In this document: positions 61,511 to 64,000 of the stretch, in pieces
How positions within the stretch are numbered: the first letter of the stretch is position 1
Layout: each line of letters begins with the position of its first letter
Source: Membranipora membranacea
Taxonomy: Eukaryota; Bryozoa; Gymnolaemata; Cheilostomatida; Membraniporidae
NCBI GenBank assembly: GCA_914767715.1
Contig: OU612071.1
Coordinates: 24,673,681-24,737,680, forward strand
Reading direction: 5' to 3'
Length of the DNA: 64,000 nucleotides
Translations under genes and position numbers: made by a program
Notes under the pieces: generated by a model
Told to the model about the DNA's origin: nothing
Databases searched by the model: none
The model's input: the letters and a program-made list of their open reading frames with translations, nothing else

Positions 61511-62332
61511 AGTAACATTACCAAGGAGTTTATACACATTGGTTGTTGTATCATTGAACTTTCTGAGGGCGTTCATTGGTTATACTATATAACCAGATTA
61601 TTCTAAATGCAGCCATGGTGTATTTTCCAGGACATGAATCCAGACTGGTGAAAATGCGGAGGAGTGTGTGTTGTCTGGCCACAACAGGATATGAATCATT
61701 GCTGCCGTGATAACCCTGTATGGGATACAAAGAGTGAGGAAGAGTTGGACATACAATGTATTACCGAGTCAACCAATATAAAAGACTTACTCCGACCTGC
61801 ACCCCTCAGGGTAGCTTACACCAACTTCTGTACTCAGCATCGTAAGTAATTTAAAAAAAAAGAAAAATAATTATATCTCGAGTAAGACAGGTGCTTTAAT
61901 GGAGTCTTATAGCGCTCACTTTGTGTCAATTTTTGAGATGCATTGTTCACAACTGTAAGACGTAAACTGACACTAGTCACGTAACTTCACAAGGATATGA
62001 CTGGGAATTTTCTTACTTTTTTATGCTTTCAAAGGTGACTTATTCTACTAACATTTTTTATTTTAGCACAGAGACAGCCTGATGCAACAACACTTGTGCC
62101 AAACAACATTTGGAGCCAGGATGCCATCGGCAGACTCCACAGAAGGCAACAACGCCTATCTGGCTATCGCCAGATAATATTCTTCACCTACCCATATATT
62201 GGCAAAGGCCAACGAAGACCGTTGCCCTCATGCATTTACATGATGATAAGGGCAACATATCCAAACACTGACAATGATGAGGAATTTGCCAATGCTGACT
62301 TCAGTGTCTATGTACCTGAGCTGAATGATTAA

Positions 62333-62616
62333 TATAGTTTTCACAAAATTACATTTGAAGTTACCCAATACACTATATCGAACTATATTTACATGTAAGT
62401 GCAATGTATAAGGTTGAATAAAATTTGCCAACAGATTTCTTCTGGTTTGCCAGGAACATTACTATAGCTAAAGTAATAATTATAATATGATAAAAATGAT
62501 GCTATACATATATCTTACATAATTTTACTAACATAACGTAATGCAATAATATAACATATTATTACATTACATTGTAACAGCTTATTCATATGTACATAAA
62601 TATTTACAATTGATAC
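62333..62616. other. Convergent 3' region
   Basis: Holds the 3' UTR of the plus-strand gene, with an aataaa at about 62,415, and the presumed 3' end of the minus-strand gene. AT-rich; no SECIS-like stem seen by eye. Confidence 0.45.
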
Positions 62617-63990
62617 TCAATCAGATTTCTTTGTTAGGGCCTTTCCTTTCCTTGTCTTTTTAGTTACAACGACCTTGCTACCAGTCTCACTATCAGTCTC
62701 GCTCTCATCTGCGCTCCTTTTCAAAGCTTCTAACTGACCTTTTCTCTTCCTTGTTACTGGTCCTGAGGTTGAAGCTATGGGAGATAATTCCTGAGGAACT
62801 GTGGATCTTGTAATTGGTTTAGCTATGGTAGGTTTGGGTTTGGCAGGTTTTGGTTTGGCTTTGGTGGCTTTTGGTTTGGCTTTGGTGGCTTTAGCTTTGG
62901 TCAGGTCTGCAAGCTTCTTCTCCATGTAGTGAGGCTTTTGCAGCTCACCTCTTCTTCGCTTGGCCATCTCCTCCTCAACTTCATCATATGAGCTGAAAGA
63001 TGGGCCTTTTTATGCCATTCTAGGTGGCTCAATGTCACCAGTAGCAGGTTTGGTACCATCTTTCAGGTGGCGGTCTAATGATTCCATTAAATCATCCATG
63101 TATTCTGTAAATACAACAAATCATATCGGATATAAAAATATATCATTATGTTGCATTTGGAACTCGCCCTCCTCGTATCATAGTCGATGAGGTAAATTAA
63201 CTAGGTAATACATAACCACAGTAGCTGATGATAAATTATAACACCTGCTTGGCTTTGTAACTTTTGTAAGCAGTTTCTCTCAAAAATCTAGATTATAATT
63301 TCAGTGCTCATGGGAAAATAAGCGCTTTATAGCTTTCAGCAACTTGGAAAACTTTGTGATGTCTTCATCAATGCACTTTGATCTAGGAGCTTTACATAAG
63401 ACTTACTAAATGTTGGGTCATCACGGATGTGTTGAATGGTCGGTATCAGCTTGGTGGCTCTGTATCCGTCTTAATGGTGTACCATCCTTGGCCAGTTTGA
63501 TGGGTCGCTGGCAAATTCTCGTTGTGATGGAGAATTGTGATTTGTGTTCTATAATCACAAAAGAGTTCATTGCATTACTGAACTCAAAATTAGCTGATGT
63601 CTGATGATTTAGCTTATCAGATCATATTGGTGCTTTTCAGGGGTGTTTAGCGGGACAGCCGCCATTCCAATCTTCAGAGTATCAGGCCGAGCTATGATTA
63701 TGTCAAACTGTGTTGCTGACCTACTGAATTAATAGCATAAAAAACACACAAATGAAACATAAAATACTGTCAATCATGTGATATAGTGCATACAAACTCA
63801 AATTTTGTTTAATTTTCTTACCTTGACAGCATACTGGAATAGGAGAAACCCTCCATCTTAGGAGCATTACGGTTTACTTGGCTGTGGAAACCCTCGAGCT
63901 CGCTGGTGGCTTCCTGACTGGCCATATTGATTGCCTCAACAAAGGTCTTCTCCCACATGACCTTCCGTACCTCTCCATCAAGTGGGGATT
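62617..63990 (-). pseudogene. Transposase-like protein C-terminal part, broken, runs off the window edge
   Basis: Three exon regions on the minus strand. Exon a (63990-63822, acceptor attgcag, donor tcaag|gtaaga) reads SPLDGEVRKVMWEKTFVEAI, NMASQEATSELEGFHSQVNR and NAPKMEGFSYSSMLS. The TSxLExFHSxxxxxAPKxxxFSY pattern is a strong family signature of an unclassified DDE-type transposase family widespread in aquatic animals. Exon b (about 63,600-63,415) is split over three frames: ILHHNENL, then QRPIKLAKDGTPLRR, then RATKLIPTIQHIRDDPTF. Exon c (63104-62617) reads YMDDLMESLDRHLKDGTKPA, a TAA at 63012-63010, then SYDEVEEEMAKRRRGELQKP and a Lys/Ala/Pro repeat tail (KAKATKAKPKATKAKPKP). Frameshifts and a stop mark decay. 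It converges on the P2X7-domain gene, with 3' ends 284 bases apart. Confidence 0.7.
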
Positions 63991-64000
63991 CTGCAATATA

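Larger units (their letters stand above)
60825..62332 (+). pseudogene. P2X7 C-terminal-domain protein, three exons, in-frame TGA at a conserved cysteine
   Basis: Exons 60825-61013, 61631-61841 and 62067-62332 are phase-consistent (0, then 1) with good splice sites, giving 221 residues plus one TGA codon (61649-61651). Exon 1 is Ser-rich then acidic (SDKSSSRRSTSSSSF). Exon 2 reads DMNPDW-TGA-KCGGVCVVWP, then HCCRDNPVW and CITEST. Exon 3 reads RLHRRQQRLSGYRQIIFF, GKGQRRPLPSCIYMMIRATY. The pattern W-C-x-C-G-x-C ... CC-R-[ED] ... C-I-T ... Y-R-x-x-x-x-x-x-x-x-x-G-x-x-x-R-x-x-x-PSC-x-x-x-IR-x-x-[FY]-P is the zinc-binding cytoplasmic domain of P2X7 receptors. No channel domain or membrane segment is present, as in many invertebrate proteins with this domain alone. 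The TGA replaces the first cysteine. A nonsense mutation is most likely. Selenocysteine is possible but unsupported: no SECIS-like element was seen before the aataaa at about 62,415. Confidence 0.78.

Noticed and set aside
62440-62520. SECIS element for the TGA codon (atgataaaaatgatgc)
   Set aside because: The AUGA, AA and GA words are crowded into 16 bases with no stem of the required length, and it lies beyond the likely poly(A) signal.

Overview
This window looks like AT-rich nuclear DNA from a eukaryote, most likely a marine invertebrate animal (sponge or cnidarian grade). The signs are multi-exon genes with GT-AG introns of a few hundred bases to about 2 kb, a split SAP-SWIM-YqaJ gene, a P2X7 C-terminal-domain gene, non-LTR and Gypsy retroelement remnants, a Helitron-like remnant, several MITEs and very large satellites. 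The species cannot be named from sequence alone. All gene identities come from reading translations by eye; no database search was possible.

Layout. 0-11.2 kb is decayed mobile DNA: a possible DUF3987-like exon, a 492-bp MITE, the 3' end of a LINE, a SWIM/Ulp1-protease-like pseudogene (6.9-8.0 kb), a frameshifted transposase-like pseudogene (8.7-9.5 kb) and two copies (4.7-5.2 and 10.8-11.2 kb) of an unnamed dispersed repeat with a shared protein motif. 11.9-23.7 kb is a tandemly duplicated minus-strand exon family, interrupted at 16.9-20.6 kb by the SAP-SWIM-YqaJ nuclease gene, which sits between perfect 123-bp inverted repeats. 23.9-27.8 kb holds a LINE endonuclease remnant and a Gypsy integrase remnant; the integrase runs straight into a 4.7-kb compound satellite (27.83-32.5 kb) whose last 10-bp family reverses polarity at about 30,041.

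32.5-41.5 kb contains a Helitron-like remnant on the minus strand, a degenerate minisatellite and a second LINE copy. 42.2-48.0 kb is a minus-strand tandem array of about 2.5-kb units, each with the same five short exon-like segments, one resembling the end of an immunoglobulin-like domain. 48.5 kb is a PIF/Harbinger-type MITE and 49.05 kb a tRNA-like sequence. 50.4-51.95 kb is a 60-bp minisatellite.

54.76-60.21 kb carries the best complete gene: eight exons on the minus strand, phase-consistent throughout, encoding a predicted 304-residue secreted protein with signal peptide, a furin-type RKRR site, several N-glycosylation sequons and one GC-AG intron. At the right edge a P2X7-C-terminal-domain gene (60.8-62.3 kb, plus strand, one in-frame TGA where a cysteine is expected) converges on a transposase-like gene (64.0-62.6 kb, minus strand, with frameshifts and a stop). 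This pair may be one decayed mobile unit.

The longest open frames in the window (27.6-31.5 kb and 50.6-51.9 kb) are artefacts of tandem repeats whose period or short multiple is divisible by three; they are not annotated as genes.
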